A stretch of DNA of 64,000 nucleotides from Leucobacter massiliensis (GTDB taxonomy: Bacteria > Actinomycetota > Actinomycetes > Actinomycetales > Microbacteriaceae), in contig NZ_MWZD01000014.1 in NCBI RefSeq assembly GCF_002982315.1, positions 62,001 through 126,000 on the forward strand, given 5' to 3'. Each line of letters starts with the position of its first letter. Position 1 is the stretch's first letter. The translations under genes were made by a program, and so were the position numbers. Below the pieces are notes generated by a model, which saw only the letters and a program-made list of their open reading frames with translations, searched no databases and was not told the origin of the DNA. Shown piece by piece: positions 8,445-17,660 of this stretch.

Positions 8445-11400
8445 TTACCAGCCCTCGCTGAGCACCCGGTCGAGGGCGGCGACGACGAAGTCGGCGCTCT
8501 CGGCGGTGAGGCAGAGCGGCGGCTTCACCTTGAGCACATTCGAGCGCTCTGAGGTGGTCAGCACGATCACGCCCAGCTCCCGCAGACGCTCGCAGATCGC
8601 GGAGGCCTCGGCCTTCGCGGGCTCCATCGACTCGCGATCCCGCACGAGCTCGACGCCCAGGTACAGGCCTTCGCCGTGCACGGGGCCGATGATCGCGTGC
8701 CGCTCGGCCAGCGCGCGGAATCCGTCCGCCAGGCGGCGGCCCACGACGGCTGCGTTCCGCTGCAGCCCCTCCTCTTCCATCGCGTCGAGCACGGCGAGCC
8801 CGACCCTGCAGCTCAGCGGGTTGCCGCCCGCCGAGGAGAAGAACTGCCCCTGTGTCGCGAGCGCGTCGGCGATGCGCTTCGAGGTGATGACGCCCCCGAT
8901 CGGGAAGCCGTTGCCCATGGGCTTCGCGATCGTGATGAGGTCGGGCCGCACCCCCGACTGCTCGAAGCCCCAGAAGCTCGACCCCATCCGCCCGAAGCCG
9001 ACCTGCACCTCGTCCGCGATGCACAGCCCGCCCGCGGCGCGGACCCGCGCGTAGGCCTCTGCGAGGTAGCCCTCGGGCAGCAGCACACCGCCTGCGTTGC
9101 CGAGCACCGACTCGCAGATGAAGGCCGCGACGTCGCGCCCTTCGGTGGCGAGGGCGTCGAGTTCGCGCCCGAGATCGGCGGCGTAGCGCTCGCCCACGGT
9201 GCGATCGTCCGCCTCGCCACGGTAGCTGCCGCGGAAGCGGTTCGGCACGTCCGCGACGTGGATCCAGTCGGGCCGGTTCTCCAGCGCGTAGGGATTGTCG
9301 TAGGCGCTCGTCGTCACAGCGTCGCTCGCCATCGTCCAGCCGTGGTAGGCCTCGCGCAGCGCGACCACCGTCTTGCGGCCAGTGGCCGCCTGCGCGAGCC
9401 GCAGTGCCAGGTCCACGGCCTCCGAGCCGGAGTTCACGAGCAGCACCGTGTCCAGCCCCGAGTCCTCGGGCAGCAGCGCCAGCAGCCGCTCGCTGTACTC
9501 GGCGAGCTCCCGGTACAGGAAGCGCGAGTTGGTGTTGAGGATGCGGATCTGCCGGTTCACCGCGTCGGCGACGCCCGGGTGACCGTGGCCGAGGCCGGTG
9601 ACGTTGTTCACGACGTCGACGTAGGCGCGTCCGGTCGTGTCGATGAGGTGGTGCCGCCAGCCGCGCTCGATCTGCATGGGGCGCTCGTAGTAGCGCTCCT
9701 GCGCGCTCGCGAAGATCCGCTCGCGGCGCGCCTGCTCCTCGGCCGATTCGTCGCGCTGCGCAAGTCCGGGCAGCCGCAGCATCGCCGCGGGGTCGCGGGT
9801 GAAACGGGACCAGGCGGGCACGCGCTCCGGGACGACGAGCTGCGCGCGGCCCGGCGCCGGAACATCGAGGGAGAGGATCGGGGGCGCAGCGCCGTCGATG
9901 GCGTCCGCCCGGCAGAGCGTCACCGTCAGGGGCCGCGGACCGGCCGCCGCGTCGAGGCTGGCGATGCGGGTGCCGGGCTGCACCTGGTCGCCCGCGGCGC
10001 ACTCGGCGGTGACGCCGTCGATCGAGAGGCACCAGTCGCCGCCGAGCTGGAGCAGCACGCCGCGCTCCGTCGCAACGGCCACCTCGGCCGCGACCGGGGC
10101 GGTCACGGCGAGCGCATCGCCGCCGGCCACTACCGCCTCGGTGCCGATCGGCCAGTTCGCGGCGGCGTCGGCGGCGTCCAGGACGGTGCGCGTCAGTCGG
10201 TAGACGCCGTAAGGCAGGACCGCCGCAGCCGCCCCCGCGTCCAGGGCGTCCGCGACGAGGCGATCCTCGGCGTCCGCGGCGAGCCACCGGCCCGCGTCGA
10301 GGGCGCAGCTCTCGATCCCGGGATCGAGGACCTTGACCTCTCCCTCCAGCCCGGGCAGCAGCGAACGCAGCGGCAGCGCCCCCCGCTCGCGCAGCTCCTC
10401 GGAGCCGAGCACGGCCTCTGCCGTGTCCTCCGGGGCGGCGGGCGTCGGCGTTGCGGGAAGGCGCAGCCCCGTCCCCTCGGCCACTCCCGCGAATCCCAGC
10501 CGGGCGAGCACCTGCTCGGTCATCTCGGCGAGCGGCAGCGCGGTCGCCGCATCGAAGATCGCCTGCTCCCCCGCGATGCGCTCGCGTGCGTAGTCGTTGC
10601 CGCCGTCGATCTCGAGCTGCCGCCAGCCGCTCGCCACGAGGACCGCGCCGCGCAGCACGATCAGCGGCCAGACCGCGCGCGCCTCCGCCGCCGACAGCGG
10701 CGCGCCGGCGTGGAATGCCTCGACGGTGTCGAGCACGCGCAGCGGCCGATCCGGCTCGTGATGCAGCATCGAGGAGGCCGTCACCGCGAGCTCGGCCACG
10801 CGCCAGCCGTAGGCCAGGTCGCCCAGGTCGAGCACGGTGCGCGGGTGGAGGCGGGTGTCGTCCCCGCGCACCCCGGTGACGTTGTCGTCGGTGAGGTCGC
10901 CGTGGATCGCCTGCACCGGCAGCGCCGGGGCGACCGCGTCGAGCGCGGCCTGCGCCTCCGCGGCCGCGGCGAGCACGCGCTCGCGGAGCGCCTCGTCCGT
11001 GATCGCGGGCGAGAGCTTCACGGTCTCGGCGTGGGCGACCGCCATCACCCACATGTGCTCGCGGTCGAGGCCCGGGTGCGCGAGGCTCGCGAGCGCGTTG
11101 ACCGAGGCGGCGGCGAGGGCGCCGAACTCGCGCAGCACGACCGGCGCGAAGTAGCCGGCGTCGACCATCGGCTCGCCCGGCGCGAACTCGCTCCGGCGCA
11201 CCGTGTGGCCGCCCGAGCTGCGCTGGGTGAGCCGTCCGTCGAGCCCCGGCAGCACCGCCGGGACGGCGACGCCCGACGTCCGGTACGCCTCCAGCGCCGC
11301 GTGCTGGGCGTCGCGCGCCGCGTCGGCGAACACGGGGTTGTCGACGCGCAGCACGCTGCGCGCGCCGTCCGCAGCTTCGAGCACGAAGTTGCGGTCCTGA

Positions 11401-11516
11401 TTGCTGCCGAGCTCCGTCGCGGTGACCTCGATGCCGTAGCACTCGAGCGCGATCTGCGCGGCCTGTTCTGCGGTGACGTCGGGGCGCACGAGACCGCCCG
11501 TCTGCTGCTCCACCAT
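8445..11516 (-). CDS. Trifunctional-looking fusion: APH-type kinase, M23/biotinyl-like domain, class III aminotransferase
   Basis: 1023 residues. Residues 1 to about 350 resemble aminoglycoside/homoserine-type kinases, with the catalytic loop HGDLTDDNV near 206. About 400-600 looks like the M23/lipoyl-like beta domain found in this known fusion family. About 610-1023 is a PLP fold-type I class III aminotransferase, with NSGSEAVDLALRLA, DEVQVGFGRMG and the Schiff-base lysine in IAKPMGNG near 865. Separate relatives are hydroxylysine kinase and 5-phosphohydroxylysine or ethanolamine-phosphate phospho-lyase, so phosphorylation followed by elimination on an amino alcohol is plausible. Start ATG 11516 (GGAG 11 nt upstream) is preferred over an upstream in-frame ATG. 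Ends 38 nt before murL. Confidence 0.82.
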   Translation of the reverse strand: MVEQQTGGLVRPDVTAEQAAQIALECYGIEVTATELGSNQDRNFVLEAADGARSVLRVDNPVFADAARDAQHAALEAYRTSGVAVPAVLPGLDGRLTQRSSGGHTVRRSEFAPGEPMVDAGYFAPVVLREFGALAAASVNALASLAHPGLDREHMWVMAVAHAETVKLSPAITDEALRERVLAAAAEAQAALDAVAPALPVQAIHGDLTDDNVTGVRGDDTRLHPRTVLDLGDLAYGWRVAELAVTASSMLHHEPDRPLRVLDTVEAFHAGAPLSAAEARAVWPLIVLRGAVLVASGWRQLEIDGGNDYARERIAGEQAIFDAATALPLAEMTEQVLARLGFAGVAEGTGLRLPATPTPAAPEDTAEAVLGSEELRERGALPLRSLLPGLEGEVKVLDPGIESCALDAGRWLAADAEDRLVADALDAGAAAAVLPYGVYRLTRTVLDAADAAANWPIGTEAVVAGGDALAVTAPVAAEVAVATERGVLLQLGGDWCLSIDGVTAECAAGDQVQPGTRIASLDAAAGPRPLTVTLCRADAIDGAAPPILSLDVPAPGRAQLVVPERVPAWSRFTRDPAAMLRLPGLAQRDESAEEQARRERIFASAQERYYERPMQIERGWRHHLIDTTGRAYVDVVNNVTGLGHGHPGVADAVNRQIRILNTNSRFLYRELAEYSERLLALLPEDSGLDTVLLVNSGSEAVDLALRLAQAATGRKTVVALREAYHGWTMASDAVTTSAYDNPYALENRPDWIHVADVPNRFRGSYRGEADDRTVGERYAADLGRELDALATEGRDVAAFICESVLGNAGGVLLPEGYLAEAYARVRAAGGLCIADEVQVGFGRMGSSFWGFEQSGVRPDLITIAKPMGNGFPIGGVITSKRIADALATQGQFFSSAGGNPLSCRVGLAVLDAMEEEGLQRNAAVVGRRLADGFRALAERHAIIGPVHGEGLYLGVELVRDRESMEPAKAEASAICERLRELGVIVLTTSERSNVLKVKPPLCLTAESADFVVAALDRVLSEGW

Positions 11517-11637
11517 TGCTGGGGTTCTCCACTTCTGGAAGGGTTGCGTACCTCGTGTGTTGGGTGCCGCGTCGCAGCTGCGGGGCACTCTGGCCCGGGT
11601 CATGGGACCCACAAGCCGTGGTCTGGGTCGGGCCGGA

Positions 11638-12258
11638 TCAGCCGGCCGCGAGACGCTCCCGGATCTCGGGCGCGAGAGCGCCGAAGGCGCGGGTGCGATG
11701 CGAGAGCAGATCCTTCTCGGCGCCCGTGAGCTCCGCGGCGGATCGCGTCTCCCCCTCGGGCTGGAAGATCGGATCGTAGCCGAAGCCGTGCTCGCCGGCG
11801 GGCTCGCGCAGCACGCGCCCCGGCCACACGCCCAGCTCGCAGATCTCCTCGCCGGCCGTCCCGTTCACGGGCGGGAGGGCGAGGGCCGCGGCGCAGACGA
11901 ATCCCGCGGAGCGGTGCTCGTCGGCGACGTCGCTGAGCTGCCAGAGCAGCAGTTCGACGTTGCGGGCGTCACTGCGCTCGGGTCCGCCCCAGCGCGCGGA
12001 GAAGATGCCGGGGCAGCCACCGAGCACGTCGACGGCGATGCCCGAGTCGTCCGCGATGGCGGGCAGCCCCGTGTGCGCGGCGGCGGCGCGCGCCTTGATG
12101 AGGGCGTTCTCCTCGAAGCTCAGGCCGTCCTCGACGGGCTCGGGGCCGTCGTAGCCGATGAGCTCGATGCCGGGGATCAGCGGCCCGAGGATCCGGCGCA
12201 GCTCTTCCAGCTTGTGCGCATTGTGCGAGGCGAGCACGAGGGTGCGGGTCACGGTCAC
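11638..12258 (-). CDS. rdgB: Non-canonical purine NTP pyrophosphatase (RdgB/HAM1)
   Basis: 206 residues. Hydrolyses XTP, dITP and ITP to monophosphates, keeping damaged purines out of nucleic acids. Landmarks are the N-terminal [14 protein letters not shown] (substrate loop, SHN..K), the [14 protein letters not shown] helix, the catalytic Asp in ADDSGIAVD, and the C-terminal [10 protein letters not shown] and SHRTRAF. Start is GTG at 12258; this GTGA overlaps the rph stop, a widespread actinobacterial rph-rdgB coupling. The 121 nt after the stop hold no clear terminator. Confidence 0.95.
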   Translation of the reverse strand: MTVTRTLVLASHNAHKLEELRRILGPLIPGIELIGYDGPEPVEDGLSFEENALIKARAAAAHTGLPAIADDSGIAVDVLGGCPGIFSARWGGPERSDARNVELLLWQLSDVADEHRSAGFVCAAALALPPVNGTAGEEICELGVWPGRVLREPAGEHGFGYDPIFQPEGETRSAAELTGAEKDLLSHRTRAFGALAPEIRERLAAG

Positions 12259-13001
12259 CGCCCCTCGGCCAGGGCGGCGCGCTGCAGCTCGGCCAGCTCA
12301 GCGGTGCTGACGAGCGCGATGTCGAGCAGCGCGTCGAGCTCGGCGCGCGAGAAGGGCTTGCCCTCGGCGGTGCCCTGCACCTCGACGAACTCGCCGGAGC
12401 CGGTGACGACGACGTTCATATCGGTCTCGGCCCGTGAGTCCTCGACGTAGGCGAGGTCGCTCATGGGCACGCCGTCGACGATGCCCACGGAGACGGCGGC
12501 AACGCTGTCCGTCAGCGGCCGGGAGCTGCGCGGCACGTGCCCCTGCGCGCGCGCCCACTCGACGGCGTCCGCGAGCGCGACGTAGGCACCGGTGATCGAT
12601 GCGGTGCGGGTGCCGCCGTCGGCCTGCAGCACATCGCAGTCGATGACGATGGTGTTCTCGCCGAGCGCCTTCGTGTCGATCACCGCGCGGAGGCTGCGGC
12701 CGATGAGGCGAGAGATCTCGTGGGTGCGCCCGCCCATGCGCCCCTTCACCGATTCGCGCTGCATGCGCTCGTTGGTGGAGCGCGGCAGCATCGAGTACTC
12801 GGCGGTGACCCAGCCGGTGCCGCGACCGGTCAGCCAGCGCGGCACTCCGGGCGTGAAGGAGGCGGTGCACAGCACCTTCGTGCGGCCGAAGGAGATGAGC
12901 GCGCTGCCCTCCGCCTGCGCGCTCCAGCCGCGCTCGATGGTCACCGGACGGGTCTGCGCGGGGGTGCGCCCGTCGGCGCGAAGATCAGCTGTCGAACTCA
13001 T
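12255..13001 (-). CDS. rph: Ribonuclease PH
   Basis: 248 residues. Phosphorolytic 3'-5' exoribonuclease that trims tRNA 3' ends. Family blocks: [50 protein letters not shown] with the phosphate-binding arginines, and [19 protein letters not shown]. Start ATG at 13001. On the minus strand a TAGCCT hexamer (13008-13013) ends exactly 6 nt before the ATG with no ribosome site between them, so the transcript is probably leaderless. Forms an operon with rdgB. Confidence 0.96.
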   Translation of the reverse strand: MSSTADLRADGRTPAQTRPVTIERGWSAQAEGSALISFGRTKVLCTASFTPGVPRWLTGRGTGWVTAEYSMLPRSTNERMQRESVKGRMGGRTHEISRLIGRSLRAVIDTKALGENTIVIDCDVLQADGGTRTASITGAYVALADAVEWARAQGHVPRSSRPLTDSVAAVSVGIVDGVPMSDLAYVEDSRAETDMNVVVTGSGEFVEVQGTAEGKPFSRAELDALLDIALVSTAELAELQRAALAEGR

Positions 13002-13065
13002 CCCACCAGGCTACCGCGAGGAACCCGCCGCGGACCATCGGCCGCGCGGAAGCCGGACGCATGCT

Positions 13066-13827
13066 TCAGGCGGCCGGTGCCCGCTTGATCCAGCTGCTGC
13101 GGTGCAGGGCCGTGAGTCCGTGACGGGCGATGCCCTCGTAGTGACTCCGGCATCCGTACCCCTTGTTCGAATCCCAGCCGTAGCCGGGGTGCGCCTTGTG
13201 CGCCTCGCGCATCACCGCGTCGCGTGCCACCTTGGCGCGCACGGAGGCCGCCGCGACGCTCGCGCAGGAGCGATCGGCCCCGACTCGGGTGCGCACGTCG
13301 AGGGGGCGGCGGAGCGCCGCCGACAGCCAGTCGTGCGCGCCGTCGAGCAGGATCACGGCGCGGTCCACCGGCACGCCGTCCGCGTGCAGCGCGAGCAGTG
13401 CGCGCCGCGCCGACTCCCCCAGCATCGCGCCGATCCCGCGCGCATCGATCTCCTCCGCGCTGGCGAAACCGACCGCGCCGGCGCCCCATTCGGCGACGAG
13501 CGGCGCGATCGCCTCACGGCGCTTCTCGCTGAGCAGCTTCGAGTCCCGCAGGCCTGCGGGAAACCCGTCCGTGCCCGCGAGCACCGCGTGCGCCCCGACC
13601 GCGACCGGGCCCGCGATCGCGCCGCGTCCCACCTCGTCGATGCCGATCACGAGCGTCGCCCCCGCCGCGAACAGCTCCGCCTCGACCGTCAGGGTCGGAT
13701 CCTTCGAAACCGCATCGGCGGGCCTCGATCCCGAGCCACCCCCGCCCGGGCTCCGCGAACCCGCTCTGCCACTCAGCGCTGCCGCCCCGGTGCGGCGCGT
13801 GCCCGGACTCGTCGCCGCGCCGCTCAC
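13066..13827 (-). CDS. rnhB: Ribonuclease HII
   Basis: 253 residues. Endonuclease that nicks RNA in RNA-DNA hybrids and starts removal of misincorporated ribonucleotides. The catalytic block GIDEVGRGAIAGPVAVGAH (first Asp and Glu) is at about 60-78, LRDSKLLSEKRR follows, then the next acidic site in LLDGAHDW and the ASVAAASVRAKVARD segment. The start is GTG at 13827, which overlaps the lepB stop as GTGA. This gives an unusually long Gly/Ser/Arg-rich N-terminus of about 45 residues before the fold; a GTG nearer the fold could be the true start. Confidence 0.93.
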   Translation of the reverse strand: MSGAATSPGTRRTGAAALSGRAGSRSPGGGGSGSRPADAVSKDPTLTVEAELFAAGATLVIGIDEVGRGAIAGPVAVGAHAVLAGTDGFPAGLRDSKLLSEKRREAIAPLVAEWGAGAVGFASAEEIDARGIGAMLGESARRALLALHADGVPVDRAVILLDGAHDWLSAALRRPLDVRTRVGADRSCASVAAASVRAKVARDAVMREAHKAHPGYGWDSNKGYGCRSHYEGIARHGLTALHRSSWIKRAPAA

Positions 13828-14552
13828 TCGCCCGCTCGCGCGCGCGCCTCTTCGACCCCCGTGAAGGTGCCGTCCGGCCTGCCCAGCCACTGGAAGCGGC
13901 TCAGCGGCCAGTTGAGCACGAAGGCCCGGCCCACGATCTCGCTCTCGGGCACGAAGCCCTTGCCCGGCTGATCCTGGTTGTAGCGCGAGTCCTTGCTCTG
14001 GTAGCGGTTGTCACCCATCACCCACACGGATCCCTCGGGGACGGTGACGTCGAAGTCGATCGCCGAGGCGCGCGTCTCGCCCTCGGGGATCACGATGTAC
14101 GGCTCGTCGAGCGAGACGCCGTTGACCTGCACGCGCCCCTGGGCGTCACAGCACTGCACCCGGTCGCCGCCGACGCCGATCACCCGCTTCACCACGTACT
14201 CGTGGCTGGTGTCCGCTGCGAGACCGACCGCCTGCAGCACCTTCTCGAAGCCCTGCGGCGGGTTGGAGCTGCGCGGCAGCAGCCAGCCGCCGGGATCCTT
14301 GAACACGACGATGTCGCCCCGCTGCACGCCCACCACATCGGGCACGAGCTGATTGACGAGGATCCGGTCGTTCACCTGCAGCGTCTGCTCCATCGACACG
14401 GAGGGAATGTAGAAGCTGCGCACCAGGAAGGTCTTCAGCAGGAAGGAGACGAGGAACGCGACCAGCAGGATGACGAGCAGGTCGCGGAGGAAGACCAGCA
14501 GCCCGGATCGGCGCTGCCGCCTGTCGCCCTCGGCCGCGTGCGCTTCGCTCAT
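13824..14552 (-). CDS. lepB: Signal peptidase I
   Basis: 242 residues. Membrane serine protease that cleaves Sec/Tat signal peptides. A single N-terminal transmembrane helix at about 20-42 (FLRDLLVILLVAFLVSFLL) is followed by the catalytic serine block PSVSMEQTL, the DRILVNQL box, the lysine box YVVKRVIGVGGD, and GDNRYQSKDSR. ATG 14552 is chosen because GAGAGGG lies 5 nt before it; the GTG two codons earlier would leave no spacing. Downstream of rplS, coupled to rnhB by overlap, a conserved actinobacterial trio. Confidence 0.95.
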   Translation of the reverse strand: MSEAHAAEGDRRQRRSGLLVFLRDLLVILLVAFLVSFLLKTFLVRSFYIPSVSMEQTLQVNDRILVNQLVPDVVGVQRGDIVVFKDPGGWLLPRSSNPPQGFEKVLQAVGLAADTSHEYVVKRVIGVGGDRVQCCDAQGRVQVNGVSLDEPYIVIPEGETRASAIDFDVTVPEGSVWVMGDNRYQSKDSRYNQDQPGKGFVPESEIVGRAFVLNWPLSRFQWLGRPDGTFTGVEEARARAGE

Positions 14553-14622
14553 GGGCACCCTCTCGGTGTGGCGGGCCGGGCCGGTGCGCAGCGCCGAACC
14601 CGGAATTGCAGTGTGGAAACAC

Positions 14623-14657
14623 CTCAGGCTCCCACCCGCGACCGGGGGGAGCCTGAG
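14623..14657 (-). terminator. Terminator hairpin after rplS
   Basis: Perfect 11-bp inverted repeat CTCAGGCTCCC (14623-14633) / GGGAGCCTGAG (14647-14657), 46 nt downstream of the rplS stop. On the minus strand it is followed by AGGTGTTTCC, a weak U-tract. It separates rplS from lepB, so lepB probably has its own promoter or depends on readthrough. Confidence 0.75.
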
Positions 14658-14702
14658 AGCGGTGCGAGCATCGCGTGTCGCGGCCCGCGGGAGTCGAGAC
14701 GA

Positions 14703-15050
14703 TCAGGCGTCGCGCTTCTCCTTGATCTTAGCCTTCTTGCCGGTGAGGCCGCGCAGGTAGTAGAGCTTCGCGCGGCGCACGTCGCCGCGGGTGACGACCT
14801 CGATCTTGTCGATGGCCGGCGAGTGCACGGGGAACTTGCGCTCCACGCCCACCTGGAAGCTGATCTTGCGCACCGTGAAGGTCTCGCGCACGCCCTCGCC
14901 GTGGCGGGCGATGACGACGCCCTGGAAGACCTGGACGCGCGAGCGGTTGCCCTCGACGATGTTCACGTGCACCTTGACGGTGTCACCGGCGCGGAACTCG
15001 GGAATGTCGCTCTTCAGGGAGGCGGCGTCGAGGTGGTCGAGCTTCTGCAT
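14703..15050 (-). CDS. rplS: 50S ribosomal protein L19
   Basis: 115 residues, full length. L19 lies at the 30S-50S interface. Diagnostic text: [55 protein letters not shown] and [23 protein letters not shown] at 15050. A good promoter sits about 120 nt upstream, leaving a leader that could host ribosomal-protein control, though no known motif is recognised. A hairpin terminator follows, so it is largely monocistronic. Confidence 0.98.
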   Translation of the reverse strand: MQKLDHLDAASLKSDIPEFRAGDTVKVHVNIVEGNRSRVQVFQGVVIARHGEGVRETFTVRKISFQVGVERKFPVHSPAIDKIEVVTRGDVRRAKLYYLRGLTGKKAKIKEKRDA

Positions 15051-15169
15051 GGTTGTCTACTCTCTGCGCCCGCCGCAAGTCGGGATCGCGGATATCGAAA
15101 AGTACTGGTGGTGAGGCTCACGGTTCGTGCGGACCCTCGCGGCAGTGCCGCACCGTGGCACAAGGATCA

Positions 15170-15199
15170 ATTATGGCACACTCCGCAGCGAGCGTTCAC
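15170..15199 (-). promoter_or_regulatory. rplS promoter
   Basis: On the minus strand GTGAAC (15194-15199) and CATAAT (15170-15175) are separated by 18 nt, close to sigma-70-type consensus. The -35 overlaps the stop codon of the DUF1622 gene (15196-15198). Predicted start near 15162 gives a leader of about 110 nt for rplS. Confidence 0.65.
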
Positions 15200-15606
15200 G
15201 CGCCGCGCTCCCTCGAATGCCCGCCGCGGGATGCCTCCGCGGCGATGACGGCGGCTCCGCTCGTCAGGAGTGCGCGCCGCCACGGGAGCGTCCCCTCGAT
15301 CTCGATCTGGATCGACATGCTGAGCACGGTGCGGATGACGACGATGAGGCCGAGCACGGCGGCGTCCTGCAGCGTCGGCGTGGAGATGGTGCGGATGATG
15401 TCCGCGGCGACGAATATCTCGAGTCCGAGCAGGATGGAGCCGCCGATCGTCGTGCGCAGGGTCTGGAATGCGGCGGTCGCACCAGCCCCGCGCAGGAGCG
15501 CTCGCGCCGCGAGCACGGCTGCGACGGCGAAACCGGCGACGACGGCGAAGATCCCGATCGCCTCGATCACCACCACGATCCCGGTGAACAGCTCCTCCGC
15601 CTCCAT
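15196..15606 (-). CDS. DUF1622 family membrane protein
   Basis: 136 residues, integral membrane with three to four helices. The family block is evident: TLRTTIGGSILLGLEIFVAADIIRTI at about 50-75 followed by DAAVLGLIVVIRTVLSMSIQIE. Function unknown for the family. ATG at 15606 follows a TACGCT hexamer (15613-15618) by exactly 6 nt, pointing to a leaderless transcript. Its last codons carry the -35 element of the rplS promoter. Confidence 0.85.
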   Translation of the reverse strand: MEAEELFTGIVVVIEAIGIFAVVAGFAVAAVLAARALLRGAGATAAFQTLRTTIGGSILLGLEIFVAADIIRTISTPTLQDAAVLGLIVVIRTVLSMSIQIEIEGTLPWRRALLTSGAAVIAAEASRGGHSRERGA

Positions 15607-15644
15607 GTCATCAGCGTAGCCTCGGAGCGCCGCGGGCGCGGCCC

Positions 15645-17552
15645 TCAGCGTCTGAAGAGGCTCCGGAGCAGCTGGTTGACAACGGTGCGGGCGCCCGAGG
15701 TGACGACCGAGCTGAGGCGGTCGGCGGCCTTCTTCGCGGCGGCGTTGCGCTCGCGCTCCTTGCGCGCCGCCTCCTGCTCGCGCTTGCGCTGGGCCGCAGC
15801 AGCCTCGCGCTCCGCCTGCTTCGCGGCGGCGATGGCGGCCTTCTCCGCCTGCTTCGCCTCGGCCGCGAGCTGACGCTGACGTTCCGCCTCCGCCTCCGCC
15901 TGGGCACGTTCGGCAGCGGCCTCCTCGGCGCGCTCGGCCAGCATCTCGGCGGCCGAGTGCTCGTCGATCGCCTCCCCGTACTTCGCCCGCAGCGGTGAGG
16001 CGAGCACCGCGGCCTGCATGCTCACAGCGGGGAGCGGCTCCATCGAGCCCTGCGGTGCGCGCAGACGGGTCCAGGCGACCGGGGTCGGAGCGCCGTTCTC
16101 ACCCATGACCGTGACGATGGCCTCGCCGGTGCCCATTGCCTGCAGCACCTCCGCGAGGTCGTAACCCGATTTCGGGTAGGTGGAGACCGTCGCCTTGAGC
16201 GCTTTCGCGTCGTCGGGGGTGTGCGCCCGCAGGGCATGCTGCACGCGGGATCCGAGCTGCGCGAGCACGTCTCCCGGCACGTCCTTCGGCGTCTGCGTGA
16301 CGAAGAACACCCCGACGCCCTTCGAACGGATCAGCCGCACGGTCTGCGTGATCTGCTGCAGGAACGCCTTCGAGGCGTCGGCGAAGAGCAGATGGGCCTC
16401 GTCGAAGAAGAACACCAGTCTCGGCTTGTCCTGGTCCCCGACCTCGGGCAGCGTGTCGAAGAGTTCGGCGAGCAGGTACATGACGAAGGTGGAGAACAGC
16501 GTCGGCCGGTCCTGCACGCCCGGCACCTCGAGGAGGGTGACCATGCCGGTGCCGTCGGGGGCCGTGCGCAGCAGATCGAGGGGGTCGAAGGCGGGCTCGC
16601 CGAAGAAGACGTCGGCGCCCTGCCCCGCGAACGCGATGACATTGCGCTGGATCACGCCCACCGTCTGCTTCGACAGGCCGCCGATCGCCGCGATCTCGGC
16701 CTTGCCCTCCTCTCCCGTGAGGTAGGCGAGCAGCGCCTGCAGATCGGCCAGCTCGATGAGCGGCAGTCCTCGCTCCTTCGCGTAGTGGAAGACGAGGCCG
16801 AGGCTCGACTCCTGGGTCGGGTTGAGGCCGAGCACTTTGGAGAGCATCACCGGACCGAAGCGCTCGATCGAGGTGCGGATTGGCGCGCCGACGCCCATGC
16901 CTCCCAGGGTGAGGAACTCGGCCTGCGTGGCGTGCGGCTGCCAGTCCTGACCGATCCCCGCCGTCCGGCCGAGGAGCTTCTCATTCGGCTCGCCCGGGGC
17001 GGCCATGCCCGAGAGGTCGCCCTTGATGTCGACCGCGAAGACGGGCACCCCGTTCGCCGCGATCTGCTCAGCGAGTCCCTGCAGCGTGCGCGTCTTACCG
17101 GTGCCGGTGGCGCCGGCAATGAGACCGTGACGGTTGAGCATGCTGATCGGGATCGTGATCTGCGCATCTGCCCGAGGCCCGCCGTTCACCAGCGCACCCA
17201 CGTGCAGCAGCGTCGGACCGCCGTCCACCGCAGCCGGGTACCCGGCGCGGATCACCGCGACCTCTTCCTCGCTCAGCGGCCCGGCGGGACCGGCGGACTC
17301 CGCCGTCTCCGGTGCTGCGGGGGCAGGCTCGGCATCCGCAGCCGGGCCGGCGTCCATCGCGGCCGGCGCCGCGGCCGGCGCCTCCCCCGACGCAGCCGCT
17401 TCCCGTGCCGCGGCCTCCGCCGCAGCGCGGGCGGCCGCCTCGGCCTTTGCGATCGCGGCCTGCAGTTCCTCCTGCGCGAGCCGCGCCGCCTCGGCCGCCT
17501 CCGCCGCACTCACCGCCGCATTGCCGTCGTCCGGCTGAGATTTCGCGCCCAT
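15645..17552 (-). CDS. HerA-like ATPase / DUF853 (YjgR family)
   Basis: 635 residues. Starts with about 110 residues of Ala/Glu-rich low complexity (likely coiled coil). The FtsK/HerA-like ATPase core has Walker A AGATGTGKTRT near 150, the strand-Asp block FAVDIKGDLSGMA, and Walker B LVFFFDEAHLLF near 365. The tail of about 130 residues is Ala/Glu/Arg-rich coiled coil (AERQRQLAAEAKQAEKAA). Relatives are called DUF853 or YjgR-type; DNA translocation is suggested by fold, but no role is proven. Start ATG 17552 with CGAAGGAGAGCAGC upstream. It lies 39 nt upstream of the DUF1622 start. Confidence 0.88.
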   Translation of the reverse strand: MGAKSQPDDGNAAVSAAEAAEAARLAQEELQAAIAKAEAAARAAAEAAAREAAASGEAPAAAPAAMDAGPAADAEPAPAAPETAESAGPAGPLSEEEVAVIRAGYPAAVDGGPTLLHVGALVNGGPRADAQITIPISMLNRHGLIAGATGTGKTRTLQGLAEQIAANGVPVFAVDIKGDLSGMAAPGEPNEKLLGRTAGIGQDWQPHATQAEFLTLGGMGVGAPIRTSIERFGPVMLSKVLGLNPTQESSLGLVFHYAKERGLPLIELADLQALLAYLTGEEGKAEIAAIGGLSKQTVGVIQRNVIAFAGQGADVFFGEPAFDPLDLLRTAPDGTGMVTLLEVPGVQDRPTLFSTFVMYLLAELFDTLPEVGDQDKPRLVFFFDEAHLLFADASKAFLQQITQTVRLIRSKGVGVFFVTQTPKDVPGDVLAQLGSRVQHALRAHTPDDAKALKATVSTYPKSGYDLAEVLQAMGTGEAIVTVMGENGAPTPVAWTRLRAPQGSMEPLPAVSMQAAVLASPLRAKYGEAIDEHSAAEMLAERAEEAAAERAQAEAEAERQRQLAAEAKQAEKAAIAAAKQAEREAAAAQRKREQEAARKERERNAAAKKAADRLSSVVTSGARTVVNQLLRSLFRR

Positions 17553-17660
17553 GCTGCTCTCCTTCGCGGGCCCGCGGAGCCGAGGCCCCGTTCCGGGCCC
17601 CGCGCTCAGTCAGGCATAGGCTAGCAGCCCCGATGGGATCACGGCGAGGACGCCGCCGGC

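Noticed and set aside
6958..11532. 1524-codon open frame on the minus strand
   Set aside because: Only its last 482 codons (murL) are real. The rest is a Gly/Ala/Arg-rich shadow of the aminotransferase fusion, a high-GC artefact.
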